From Treponema sp. (lineage in GTDB: Bacteria; Spirochaetota; Spirochaetia; Treponematales; Treponemataceae), in assembly GCA_017392945.1 (NCBI GenBank), contig JAFOSK010000055.1, positions 1 to 54,369 of the forward strand: a stretch of DNA of 54,369 bases, given 5' to 3'. Position numbers and translations under genes: made by a program. Shown here in pieces: positions 1-8,155 of the stretch (position 1 is its first letter; each line of letters begins with the position of its first letter). Under the pieces are notes generated by a model. It was not told the DNA's origin. It made no database searches and worked only from the letters and a program-made list of their open reading frames with translations.

Positions 1-768
1 AAAGTCTTTTCCAGTGAGTTTTGATACGCATTCTGCAACTTTTGTATCAAATCCCTTAGGTGCGTTAAGACCAGTTCCTACAGCAGTTCCACCAAGAGCA
101 AGCTGCTTAAGGTATGGAAGGCTTGAAAGAAGCATTTCCTTATCGCGTTCGATAGATGTTCTCCATCCGCTGATTTCCTGGTCAAAAGAAATAGGTACGG
201 CGTCCTGAAGGTGAGTACGTCCGGACTTTACAATTCCTTCGTTTTCTTTTTCAAGACGCTTGAAAGTAGCAACAAGAGTATCAATTGCGGGAATAAGCTT
301 GTCTTCAATTACACATACTGCAGAAATATGAAGGGCAGTAGGGAATGTATCGTTTGAAGACTGGCTCATATTGATGTCATCGTTAGGGTGGCAGAGCTTC
401 TTTCCTGCAATTTCGTTTGCGCGATTTGCAATAACTTCGTTTGCGTTCATGTTGCTCTGAGTACCGCTACCTGTCTGCCATACAACAAGAGGAAAGTGAT
501 CGTTCAAAGAACCGCTGATCACTTCATCACAAGCCTGACTGATTGCCTTGAGTTTTTCGTCAGTCATTTTTTCAGACTTCAGGGAATTGTTTGCCATGGC
601 AGCTGCTTTCTTTAGATAGCCGAATGCCTTTGTGATTTCACGAGGCATAGTTTCGATTCCAACGCCGATTTCAAAATTTTCGTGGCTACGTTCTGTCTGA
701 GCTCCCCAATATTTGTCTGCAGGAACTCTTACTTCGCCCATTGAGTCATGTTCAATTTTGTATTCCAT
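1..768 (-). CDS. fumC: Fumarate hydratase class II (5' part, runs off left edge)
   Basis: Interconverts fumarate and malate in the cytoplasm. Translating the minus strand from 768 gives an N-terminus with the class II landmarks WGAQTERSHENF, a GSGTQSNMNANEV substrate-binding segment, HPNDDINMSQSSND, and SGRTHLQDAVP, where the His belongs to the B-site region. About 256 codons are present; the C-terminal half with the catalytic Ser loop lies beyond the window edge. The ATG at 768 is preceded by a good AAGGA Shine-Dalgarno. The gene lies directly downstream of the LDH/MDH-type dehydrogenase with a hairpin between them. Together they would convert oxaloacetate to malate to fumarate, the reductive arm toward succinate. 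Confidence 0.93.
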   Translation of the reverse strand, partial: MEYKIEHDSMGEVRVPADKYWGAQTERSHENFEIGVGIETMPREITKAFGYLKKAAAMANNSLKSEKMTDEKLKAISQACDEVISGSLNDHFPLVVWQTGSGTQSNMNANEVIANRANEIAGKKLCHPNDDINMSQSSNDTFPTALHISAVCVIEDKLIPAIDTLVATFKRLEKENEGIVKSGRTHLQDAVPISFDQEISGWRTSIERDKEMLLSSLPYLKQLALGGTAVGTGLNAPKGFDTKVAECVSKLTGKDF

Positions 769-827
769 TTGATTTTCCTTGTTTTGTGTCATGCAACCCC
801 TGAAACAAGTTCAGAAGCAGTATATAT

Positions 828-856
828 AAAAAAGATCCCGAAACTAGTTCGGGATG
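828..856 (-). terminator. Intrinsic terminator after the dehydrogenase gene
   Basis: On the minus strand, ATCCCGAA pairs with TTCGGGAT around a short loop and is followed by a run of T. It sits 10 nt after the stop of the dehydrogenase and before fumC, so fumC either depends on read-through or has its own promoter in the 60 nt that follow. Confidence 0.75.
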
Positions 857-865
857 TTATGTATA

Positions 866-1807
866 TTAGAAATTTACCTGTTTGATTACATCTTTCAAAC
901 AGTCTGCACTGTGGCGCAATGAAGCAACTTCTGCGTCTGTAAGAGGGGCTTCAATTCTACCTTTGATTCCTTTTCCGCCGATAACAGTAGGAATAGAAAG
1001 ACATACATCTTTGATTCCGTATTCACCGTCGAGCAACGAAGAAATTGTAAGAACAGAATCTGTGTCATAGTTCAATGCTTCGCACAAAGTTGCTGTCGTT
1101 ACACCGATAGCATAGTTCGTGCATTTTTTTGCAGCAATGATAATTCCGCCAGACTTTCTGATGTAGTCTTCAACATCATTTTTATCGAAAGTCGGAAGCT
1201 TTTCGCCATTATAAGATTTTGCGTAGTTGTCAACAGGAATTGAACCTATGTTAGCCAAAGACCACGGAACAAACGAAGAATCACCGTGTTCACCGAATAC
1301 ATAGCCGTGAACGTTTTCCTGTGCAACATGATAGTTCTCTGCAATTCGTGCACGGAATCGAGCTGTATCAAGCATAGTTCCTGTTCCGAAAATATGATTT
1401 GCAGGAATTCCAGAAGTTTTTACAAACTGATATGTAAGGATATCAACTGGATTTGCAACGATAACGTAAAGTGCATCAGGAGCAACCTTTGTGATCTGAG
1501 GTATGATGGATTTTGTAATGTCTACGTTTGTCTGGGCAAGTTCAAGACGAGACTGTCCTGGTTTTCTTGCAACACCAGATGTGAGGACAACGATATCAGA
1601 GTCCTTTGCGTCAGCGTAATCGCCTTCATGGATATAAACAGGCCCGATAAAAGGAGTACCCTGACGAATGTCCATGGCTTCTCCCATAGCTCTGTCCTTT
1701 GCGATGTCGATTAAAACAATCTCCGAAGCAAGCTGTTTTAAAGTAAGTGCGAAAGCGATAGTTGAACCAACCTGTCCTGCACCAATAATAGTAATTTTGT
1801 TTGACAT
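866..1807 (-). CDS. LDH/MDH-family 2-hydroxyacid dehydrogenase, likely malate dehydrogenase
   Basis: NAD-dependent dehydrogenase of the lactate/malate superfamily, 313 aa. It shows the Rossmann motif GAGQVGS (residues 9-15), the acidic D34 of an NAD enzyme, active-site loop RKPGQSR (81-87), D147/R150 in LDTAR, and catalytic H174 in GEHGDS. The substrate-selecting position (102 in dogfish LDH numbering) is Arg81, as in malate dehydrogenases; lactate dehydrogenases have Gln. T230, at the position of LDH T246, is still LDH-like. Overall similarity would call it LDH; Arg81 and the fumC neighbour argue for oxaloacetate/malate. The start at 1807 is chosen because AAGGAG lies 9-10 nt upstream; a longer frame starting at 1828 would bury that site. 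Confidence 0.85.
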   Translation of the reverse strand: MSNKITIIGAGQVGSTIAFALTLKQLASEIVLIDIAKDRAMGEAMDIRQGTPFIGPVYIHEGDYADAKDSDIVVLTSGVARKPGQSRLELAQTNVDITKSIIPQITKVAPDALYVIVANPVDILTYQFVKTSGIPANHIFGTGTMLDTARFRARIAENYHVAQENVHGYVFGEHGDSSFVPWSLANIGSIPVDNYAKSYNGEKLPTFDKNDVEDYIRKSGGIIIAAKKCTNYAIGVTTATLCEALNYDTDSVLTISSLLDGEYGIKDVCLSIPTVIGGKGIKGRIEAPLTDAEVASLRHSADCLKDVIKQVNF

Positions 1808-1990
1808 AAGTACGTGTCTCCTTAACACAAAGTGCCGTTAAGTTCCCTCAAAGACAAAAAATGTCCCAACTATAACGGTATCATTGTTAGTATATCGTGT
1901 TTTCTATTTTATGTTAATAAAGAAAAATTAAATTTTGCTTATTTATTGGCCTTTCATGGCGGAGAACTCTGATATGAATAAATTTAAAAC

Positions 1991-2020
1991 AAAAAAGGAC
2001 TTCATTACGTTGAAGTCCTT
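1991..2020 (-). terminator. Intrinsic terminator of tRNA-Val
   Basis: AAGGACTTCA pairs with TGAAGTCCTT around a 6-nt loop, followed by a T run on the minus strand, a few nt after the tRNA 3' end. Confidence 0.85.
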
Positions 2021-2025
2021 TTTCT

Positions 2026-2099
2026 TGGACGGTGAGAGGATCGAACTCCCGACATTCTGGGTGTAAACCAGACGCTCGTACCAGCTGAGCTAACCGTCC
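2026..2099 (-). tRNA. tRNA-Val (anticodon UAC)
   Basis: The minus strand folds as a cloverleaf: acceptor GGACGGT/ACCGTCC, D-arm GCTC...GAGC, anticodon stem TCTGG/CCAGA with loop TTTACAC (anticodon TAC), and T-arm GGGAG-TTCGATC-CTCTC. The discriminator is A and CCA is not encoded. A short open frame overlaps it (1914-2156 minus) and is not coding. Confidence 0.96.
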
Positions 2100-2120
2100 A
2101 TATCGCGTTGCGATGTACAT

Positions 2121-2150
2121 AATATAGCAAATAACATTATATTGTGTCAA
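2121..2150 (-). promoter_or_regulatory. Sigma70-type promoter of tRNA-Val
   Basis: On the minus strand TTGACA (2150-2145), an 18-nt spacer and TATATT (2126-2121) lie about 22 nt upstream of the tRNA 5' end. Confidence 0.75.
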
Positions 2151-2180
2151 CAGCATATACGCGATTTTTAAAAAATTTAT

Positions 2181-3818
2181 TTATTTTACAGTTTCTTTTA
2201 GATCTGATTTTTCCAAAAGAAGAATACCGCCTGATGCACCGGAAACGATTATGTGCTGTCCTGAAATTGTTATCGGAGTTGCAGCCTTTACTTTTGAAGA
2301 AGACTTCAGCTTAAGATTCAGTTCTTGATCATATTTTGCAAGATAGCAGTCACTTCCGTCCTGAATAACGCAGTAGAATTCGTTTCCATCCTGAATCAGG
2401 ACGGATTTTTCAGCCGCAGTTTCATTGCTTTCCTTCGTAATTTCCATTGTATCAGAAGAGAGAAGCACAAGCTTTACGGCTCCGTTTCCGCTGTTTTCTC
2501 CGGCAATGGCTATAAAATTGTCCCCGGCTTTGTACATTGTTCTGTTACGGATAACTTTTACAGGACTTGATTTTATAACATCACCAGTGTTCGTATTAAT
2601 CTTAACAAGACCAGAAAGAAGGGCTGATTCATCTACAAGCTGGATTGCATAGGCAGAAGGGGCTGAGGCATTTGCAATTTCCTGTTTAATAACTTCCTGC
2701 TGGTCTTTTGCGATTTCTTTGCGTTCAGACTGAGCTTCTGAAGTTTTTTTGTCTGCAACGGCCTGTTGTTCTGAGGCTGTCTGCTTTGCTTCTTCAGCAG
2801 ATTTCTGTTGTTTTTCTTCTGCAGCTTTCTGTTCCTGATAAGCCTCCATCTTTTCTTCGGCTGCATTCCGCTTTTCCTCGGCCTCTGCTTCTTTTGCTTC
2901 TGCATCCTTCTGAAGTTCTTTGTCCTGAGGGTTTGCGTCTGCAAGAGCACGTGCTTCCTCCGCTTCCTGATTTGCTTTTTCAGCATCCTTTTGAGCGGAT
3001 TGAGCTTCTTTCTGAGCTTCGGCAGTCTTTTCTTTTTCGTCGTTCAATTTTTTCTGTTCCTGAACGGCATTTTTTTGTGAATCGCGGGCTTTTTCTGTTG
3101 CCTGTTCGGCCTCGCGTTCCTTTATGTCAACCATATCCTTTCGGCTTTCAATGTTTTTGTCGTCATCTTCCTGCATGTGTTTAACAACCTGAGAATCGCT
3201 TATTACAGATGTATCGATCGTACTTAACCCGCCGTTTGTAACATCAAAAAGTGGAATTACGATCTGGCTGCTGCCCGGCCAGTCCTTATAGTTTACAGAA
3301 AGGCCGCATCTTGAAGCCGAAAGACTGTCTGATACTATTTTCTTGTATTTGTTTTGAAAGTCAGCAAGTTTTCCACGGTAAACTGCATTGTAAACCGTTA
3401 TGAATACAGAGAGCGTCTCTGCGTCCTTTTCTGAATACCCGTATGCAGAAGAAAGATATGCTGCAATTATGTGGCGCAGATTATTTATGTGGTCTACAGT
3501 TGCTTCGCTTCCGATTATGATTATATCTGCATCAAGCTTTGATTTTTCTGAGGGATCTACAGCGTGGATTACAGAGTAGCGTGAATTTCCGCTTCTTGCT
3601 GATTTTTCAGTGTTTTTAGAAATCTCGGATCCCATTGATGATCCGATTCCCTTGATGCTTGCAAGGGAGTCAATCTTTGAATGAGGTCCTGTGTAATTTA
3701 TGAATACAATTGTTTCGTCAGAGCCGGCACTCTGAAGCTCAGATTTATCTACTTCAACGGCAGAAATTATAAATGCCGTAAGAATAAAAAATTGGATAAA
3801 AAATATAATTCTCTTCAT
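2181..3818 (-). CDS. P83/100-family spirochaetal antigen
   Basis: 545 aa exported protein resembling the P83/100 family (Borrelia p83/100, Treponema homologues), whose function is unknown. A signal peptide of about 20 residues (MKRIIFFIQFFILTAFIISA) precedes a globular N-terminal domain to about residue 210. A highly charged Glu/Lys/Gln/Ala-rich coiled coil spans about 215-375, and a beta-rich C-terminal domain of about 160 residues has propeller-like repeats. The order signal, globular, coiled coil, beta domain is the family's. A TATAAT sits 7 nt before the ATG with no Shine-Dalgarno, so the mRNA may be leaderless. Long antisense frames over the coiled coil come from biased codon use. Confidence 0.88.
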   Translation of the reverse strand: MKRIIFFIQFFILTAFIISAVEVDKSELQSAGSDETIVFINYTGPHSKIDSLASIKGIGSSMGSEISKNTEKSARSGNSRYSVIHAVDPSEKSKLDADIIIIGSEATVDHINNLRHIIAAYLSSAYGYSEKDAETLSVFITVYNAVYRGKLADFQNKYKKIVSDSLSASRCGLSVNYKDWPGSSQIVIPLFDVTNGGLSTIDTSVISDSQVVKHMQEDDDKNIESRKDMVDIKEREAEQATEKARDSQKNAVQEQKKLNDEKEKTAEAQKEAQSAQKDAEKANQEAEEARALADANPQDKELQKDAEAKEAEAEEKRNAAEEKMEAYQEQKAAEEKQQKSAEEAKQTASEQQAVADKKTSEAQSERKEIAKDQQEVIKQEIANASAPSAYAIQLVDESALLSGLVKINTNTGDVIKSSPVKVIRNRTMYKAGDNFIAIAGENSGNGAVKLVLLSSDTMEITKESNETAAEKSVLIQDGNEFYCVIQDGSDCYLAKYDQELNLKLKSSSKVKAATPITISGQHIIVSGASGGILLLEKSDLKETVK

Positions 3819-3825
3819 AGTTTCT

Positions 3826-3853
3826 ATTATATAATGTAACTTTCAAAAGTCTA
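3826..3853 (-). promoter_or_regulatory. Promoter of the P83/100 gene, possibly leaderless
   Basis: Minus strand TAGACT, a 16-nt spacer, then TATAAT. The hexamer ends 7 nt before the ATG at 3818, so transcription would begin at or next to the start codon. Confidence 0.5.
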
Positions 3854-3924
3854 TTACTTTTTGGAGAAGAATTTTAATTTTAATTGAGAGGTCCCTGAAG
3901 ACTGGACGAAGGGTGGTACATGAG

Positions 3925-4033
3925 TGGTTACTGAACTTGTCGAAATGACCATTTATGCAACAGATATGAGGTAGTATACTTAGCGCTCTTACAAGTCGAC
4001 GGGCTTGGTTGTTGAACTAGTCGCAACTCAGCC
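3925..4033. repeat. Two degenerate copies of a GGTT-n-TGAAC-n-GTCG intergenic motif
   Basis: Copy one (3925-3951) and copy two (4005-4033) share the pattern TGGTT..TGAACT.GTCG and each has weak dyad symmetry (TGGT...ACCA in the first, GTTG...CAAC in the second). They lie in a 270-bp gap between two minus-strand genes. I see no ORF or RNA gene here. The pattern resembles dispersed intergenic repeats, but no further copy is evident in this window. Confidence 0.35.
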
Positions 4034-4088
4034 GCTGCATTTTGCGTATCATCACTTTCTACGTGCACATACATAAAAAAATGAATTT

Positions 4089-5879
4089 TCAGAGTTTTAT
4101 TGCCGCGATTTTTTTCAACGTTTCCCTTGCCCGGTCCCGTACATTAGTACTGTATTGAGGATTAAGAAGTACGTTAAGTATATCCATTCCGTGACTGTAT
4201 AAAGCAGGGCGGCCCATAAAACGGCAGATTTCAAGGACTGCATCGCACAGAATAATAAGAACTCCGTCGCTTGCTGCAGGAAGATTCTGGACTCTCAGAT
4301 CAATTGCATTAAGGATTTTTGATTCTGGATCAAAACCGCATTCAGAAACGCTTTTCAGGGCGGCTGCCAGCAGAGCTGTGTTTTTTTCGCTTCTGATTAT
4401 TACAGCAAGATCCTTTATAAAAAAGTCTGTTCCGAATGCGCTAAGCTGAAGCAGTGCTTTTTCTACGCCTGAAGTGTCACGTTCAAAAACTGATTTTTGT
4501 ACCAGATTCGGCCGGGAGGCGGACTGCATCTGAAAAGTTCTGTATGCATTGCAAAAATCTGCAAGACCGGAAACAAATTCTATTTCTTTTGAGCCGTAAT
4601 TTCCCTGCAAAAGCTGTTTTTTTCTGTCATATCCAGTCATTGTATTGGGAATTTTATCTGAATAGTCAAGAAATGCAAGCTGTTCTTTATTAGAGAAGTA
4701 ATAGGATTCATAGCCTTTTTTTTGCGCCGCCATCTTTGCCTGCTTTTTAGAAACGTTCTGGTTGATTCTGAATCCTGCCATCGCCCAGTTTGTACTGCAG
4801 ATTACAAGATTATTTTTTTGAGTCATAAAAAGCTGATTCCATTTCGAAAATATGTCTCCGTTATGAGGAAAATCAGCCTTCCATATTTCCGTGCCTGTGA
4901 TTTCATATAGGTATGCATTCTTTTTTCCACAGAACAATATTTGTTTTCCATCATTTGCAGCAGAAACAAGCATCCTGTTTTTTAATGATTCAGGAATGTC
5001 AAAAAAATCACTTACCAGTCCGTCATTCATACTGAATATTATTGCTCTTGTGTTTTGAAAAGCAGTGGTAAAAAGAGCGCCTTTAGTACCGCCAAGTTCA
5101 AGAAATTCGCTGGAACTTTCTGATGCAGTATTGCGGAACGCTTTGTCTGCTGCAGGAATTGTCCATTTTGTAGAAGCCGTTCCATCCCTTATTACGCACA
5201 TTCCTGCAGCTCCGGCCGCAAAATATAGAAGAAGCCCCTGTTCTGAGGATTTTGCGGCTATAATTTTTCCTGAAAAAGTTATTGATTCTTTTATTTCGCC
5301 AAAAGGATCAACTCTTATTGCTGCAGTTTTTCCGTCGGGCTCTACAGTAAGAAATGCAATCAGAGAACCGTCGTTCATTTCAAAAAGATTTTCTGGCCTC
5401 AGAGGTTCTGTTTCCAGAATCCATTTGCATACTCCGTTTATGCCGAAGCATGCAATATGTTTTTTTCCCTTGACGAAGATGCGGCAGTCTCTTCCGGGTA
5501 ACGGGGAATTGGTAATTTCAAAAGGGACTTTTACAGTCCAAAGAGTCAGTCCGCTGGGATTGATAAGTGAAAGCTTTTTTTGATCACAAACACTTAGAAG
5601 AAAATCGCTTGAAAATACAGTCAGAAACGGTTCCGGATGTCCTGGCACGGAACGCTCCCATAAAATTCTGCCGCTGTCCGTACAGGCACTGATCATTTTT
5701 GCATCGGTAAGAACGGCGAATCCATAGGATGTCTGACATGGGCGGCACAATGCTTTTCCGCTCATTACCGCAGTCCAGCCGGCACTTTCTGAAGAAAGAC
5801 GTTCTGTGCCCGTTGCGTAGGACGGGGTAAGAAGGGGAAGAAGAAGCAGAAATGCGGAAAGTTTCAGCAGTTTTTGCAT
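4089..5879 (-). CDS. Exported PQQ-propeller-like protein with helical C-terminus
   Basis: 596 aa. An N-terminal signal peptide (MQKLLKLSAFLLLLPLLTPSYA) is followed to about residue 360 by repeated beta-blade units of the kind seen in PQQ-like/BamB-type propellers, for example GRILWERSVPG, LTLWTVKVPF, NGVCKWILE and GTEIWKADFP. The last 200 residues are alpha-helical and look like degenerate HEAT repeats. The protein should be periplasmic or envelope-associated. Its function is unknown; a scaffolding role is only inference. The ATG lies 3 nt after the stop of the methyltransferase, so the two genes form one minus-strand operon. CDS 4089-5879 shows no catalytic motif. Confidence 0.7.
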   Translation of the reverse strand: MQKLLKLSAFLLLLPLLTPSYATGTERLSSESAGWTAVMSGKALCRPCQTSYGFAVLTDAKMISACTDSGRILWERSVPGHPEPFLTVFSSDFLLSVCDQKKLSLINPSGLTLWTVKVPFEITNSPLPGRDCRIFVKGKKHIACFGINGVCKWILETEPLRPENLFEMNDGSLIAFLTVEPDGKTAAIRVDPFGEIKESITFSGKIIAAKSSEQGLLLYFAAGAAGMCVIRDGTASTKWTIPAADKAFRNTASESSSEFLELGGTKGALFTTAFQNTRAIIFSMNDGLVSDFFDIPESLKNRMLVSAANDGKQILFCGKKNAYLYEITGTEIWKADFPHNGDIFSKWNQLFMTQKNNLVICSTNWAMAGFRINQNVSKKQAKMAAQKKGYESYYFSNKEQLAFLDYSDKIPNTMTGYDRKKQLLQGNYGSKEIEFVSGLADFCNAYRTFQMQSASRPNLVQKSVFERDTSGVEKALLQLSAFGTDFFIKDLAVIIRSEKNTALLAAALKSVSECGFDPESKILNAIDLRVQNLPAASDGVLIILCDAVLEICRFMGRPALYSHGMDILNVLLNPQYSTNVRDRARETLKKIAAIKL

Positions 5880-5882
5880 TTT

Positions 5883-7103
5883 TTATTCAGCTTCTTTTGT
5901 AAGTACTGCAAGACTTTCTATATGACTTGTGTTAGGGTAAAAATCCAAAAGATAAAGACGCTCTAGCTTGTATCCTGCTTTTATCAGAGCTGCAATATCC
6001 CTTGCATGAGTTGCAGGATCACAGGAAACAGAGCGTATCTGAGGGATCTTTGACTGGCATAAATAATCCCTTACGCCTTTTTCCATTCCGCTCCTGGGCG
6101 GATCAATTACGACTGCATCAAAATAAGTGTCTTTATTTGCTTCTGCCCATTTTTCGCCGCTCAGACCGTATGATTCATGAGCTTTTCCGATAAGATTCTG
6201 TTCTGCAAAAACAAGTGCGTCCCTATTATGTTCCACAAGAGTGACTTTCTTAAAATAGTCTGAAAGGAATACACTGAATGTTCCACAACCTGCATACATA
6301 TCAAGCACGCTTGTACCAGTAAGTCCCCGGCATATTTCTGTTATTGATTTTTCCAGAACATCAAGATTTGACTGAAAGAATCCCCTTACATCAAAACTTA
6401 TGTTTTTACCAAGCAGATTTACGGTCACTATATCTTGCATAGAAAGCTGTGTGCCGGAATATCTTTTTTTTGTCTGCTTAATATTCTTGTTCTTTTTTTT
6501 CAGTTCATGAAAATTATCTTTCTGTTCCTTTTGTTCTGCCGAAAATGCAAATTTTACGCCGGGAATTCCACCGGCAGAAACAACTTTTTCACTGCTGAAC
6601 AAATGGCATCTTCCTTTTGGGCGCAAACTGGCAGGATTTGCCTTAAGCCATTCATTTATACCAGGCTCCGCTATCTTGCATTCTTCAATTGGAATCGTGC
6701 TGTTGCTTGATCTTTCGGAAAGTCCACCGTCATTCAACTGAAACCTTGCCCTGTAATTATATGACGATCCGCTGATTACGTTTATTTCCGGTACTTCTAT
6801 ACCGTTTCTTTCAAAGCAGTCCTTTAGAATTCCGCTCCTTAGTTTTTTCTGTACTTCTTCTGAGATGTGCATCATATTGCATCCGCCGCATTTCATATAA
6901 AATGGACAGACTGGATTAACCCTGGCAGGAGACGGTTCTACAATTTTAATGATCTTTGCAGTGTCGTAATCTTTTTTCGTAGATGTAATTTCTATTTCAA
7001 GTTTCTCTCCGGGAATTGCGAATGGAACAAAAACGGTTTTACCGCTGTTTTTTATTATACAATTTCCCCCAAATACCATTTTATCTGTTATAATAGTTTC
7101 CAT
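5883..7103 (-). CDS. TrmA/RlmD-type RNA (uracil-5-)-methyltransferase
   Basis: 406 aa. An N-terminal TRAM-like beta domain (about 1-58) is followed by a 4Fe-4S cysteine set beginning C66-x5-C72-x2-C75 with a later Cys near 142. Then comes a SAM-dependent Rossmann domain with LDMYAGCGTFS and the DPPRSGM motif, and the catalytic Cys region VSCDPATHARD, ending about 40 residues before the C-terminus. These are hallmarks of m5U methyltransferases acting on 23S rRNA (RlmC/RlmD) or tRNA. The cysteine cluster and TRAM domain favour rRNA; the exact uracil cannot be told from sequence. It is the first gene of the minus-strand pair with the propeller protein. Confidence 0.9.
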   Translation of the reverse strand: METIITDKMVFGGNCIIKNSGKTVFVPFAIPGEKLEIEITSTKKDYDTAKIIKIVEPSPARVNPVCPFYMKCGGCNMMHISEEVQKKLRSGILKDCFERNGIEVPEINVISGSSYNYRARFQLNDGGLSERSSNSTIPIEECKIAEPGINEWLKANPASLRPKGRCHLFSSEKVVSAGGIPGVKFAFSAEQKEQKDNFHELKKKNKNIKQTKKRYSGTQLSMQDIVTVNLLGKNISFDVRGFFQSNLDVLEKSITEICRGLTGTSVLDMYAGCGTFSVFLSDYFKKVTLVEHNRDALVFAEQNLIGKAHESYGLSGEKWAEANKDTYFDAVVIDPPRSGMEKGVRDYLCQSKIPQIRSVSCDPATHARDIAALIKAGYKLERLYLLDFYPNTSHIESLAVLTKEAE

Positions 7104-7195
7104 AGTCCGTTTTATTTTAGCAGATTTTTGGATTTGAAAGAATGGACTTTAATCAATTTGCTGATTTTTTTTCAATAATAAGAGAGGTGTTGTTT

Positions 7196-8140
7196 ATGCA
7201 GACAGAAAGGTTCATGCAGAAAATGAACGATGGTACAGAGATTGCGGTAAACCGCTGGATTCCTGAAAATGAAGATGAAATAAAGGCTGTAGTGGTTTTT
7301 AGCCACGGTATGCTGGAACATGCGCTGCGTTATGACAGAATAGGTTCTGTATTTGCAGAAAACGGTTATGTTTTCAGTGCGCATGACCATCGGGGCCATG
7401 GAAAAACGGCACAACTGGCAGAACAGAACGGAACCGGCTGTTTCGGCAAATTAAGCGACAGAGACGGATTTAACAGAATTACTTCTGATCTTGCAGAAAT
7501 TATTGATGAAATTAAGAATGATTATCCTGATAAAAAAATCATCCTTATGGGGCATTCGTTCGGTTCATTTGTCGCACAAAATTATATTGAAAAATATGGA
7601 ACCAAAATAAATGGCTGCATTCTTATTGCATCTTCCGGAAAGCAGAAACTTGCCCGCATAGGCTGCCTTATAACCGGAATTGCAGGTCTTTTTGGAAAGA
7701 ACAGAAAGTCAAAATTTATCCAGAACATTGCATTTACAGGATACAATTCACGCGTAAAGAATAAATCCCATGAGTTTTCATGGCTGTGTTCAAGCGATGC
7801 CAACCTTATGCTTTATCAGAACGATTCCTGGTGTGGCGGAGTAGAAACAGTCGGCTTCTTCAATGACATGGCAAGAGGGTTATGCCAGATTCATAATGCA
7901 AAAAACATTGCAAAGATTCCAGAAAACCTTCCGATTCTTTTTGCCTCCGGATCGGACGATCCTGTAGGCGAATACGGAGTATCAATAGAACGCCTGATAA
8001 AACGCTATATAAAGAACGGCATTCAGTCAGTCCAGTTCAACCGTTATGAAGGTGACCGCCATGAGATTCTCAATGAGGATGATTCAGATAAGGTTGTTCA
8101 AGATTTGTTTGATTGGATTGAAAAAAATACGTCTCTGTAA
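7196..8140 (+). CDS. Alpha/beta hydrolase, monoacylglycerol lipase/lysophospholipase-like
   Basis: Serine hydrolase of the Hydrolase_4 (serine aminopeptidase S33) type, 314 aa. Visible are the oxyanion segment VVVFSHGMLEH, the DHRGHGKT strand turn, the nucleophile elbow GHSFGS, the acid region FASGSDDPVG and a C-terminal catalytic His in EGDRHEILNE. No signal peptide is seen, so it should be cytoplasmic. The start at 7196 is preferred because AGAGAGG lies 7-12 nt upstream; the frame is open back to 7142. Candidate substrates are monoacylglycerols or lysophospholipids; this is family knowledge, not visible in the sequence. Confidence 0.85.
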   Translation: MQTERFMQKMNDGTEIAVNRWIPENEDEIKAVVVFSHGMLEHALRYDRIGSVFAENGYVFSAHDHRGHGKTAQLAEQNGTGCFGKLSDRDGFNRITSDLAEIIDEIKNDYPDKKIILMGHSFGSFVAQNYIEKYGTKINGCILIASSGKQKLARIGCLITGIAGLFGKNRKSKFIQNIAFTGYNSRVKNKSHEFSWLCSSDANLMLYQNDSWCGGVETVGFFNDMARGLCQIHNAKNIAKIPENLPILFASGSDDPVGEYGVSIERLIKRYIKNGIQSVQFNRYEGDRHEILNEDDSDKVVQDLFDWIEKNTSL

Positions 8141-8155
8141 TAAACTCTACACATT

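Noticed and set aside
1286-1714. 142-codon frame opposite the dehydrogenase
   Set aside because: Antisense shadow of a conserved gene, Cys/Asn-rich translation, no start signals.
1914-2156. 80-codon minus-strand frame over the tRNA
   Set aside because: Overlaps a clear tRNA-Val and its terminator.
2708-3184. Long plus-strand frame (158 codons) opposite the P83/100 coiled coil
   Set aside because: Mirror of a Glu/Lys/Ala-rich coding region; composition of Leu/Phe/Cys, no ribosome site, inside a well-supported gene.
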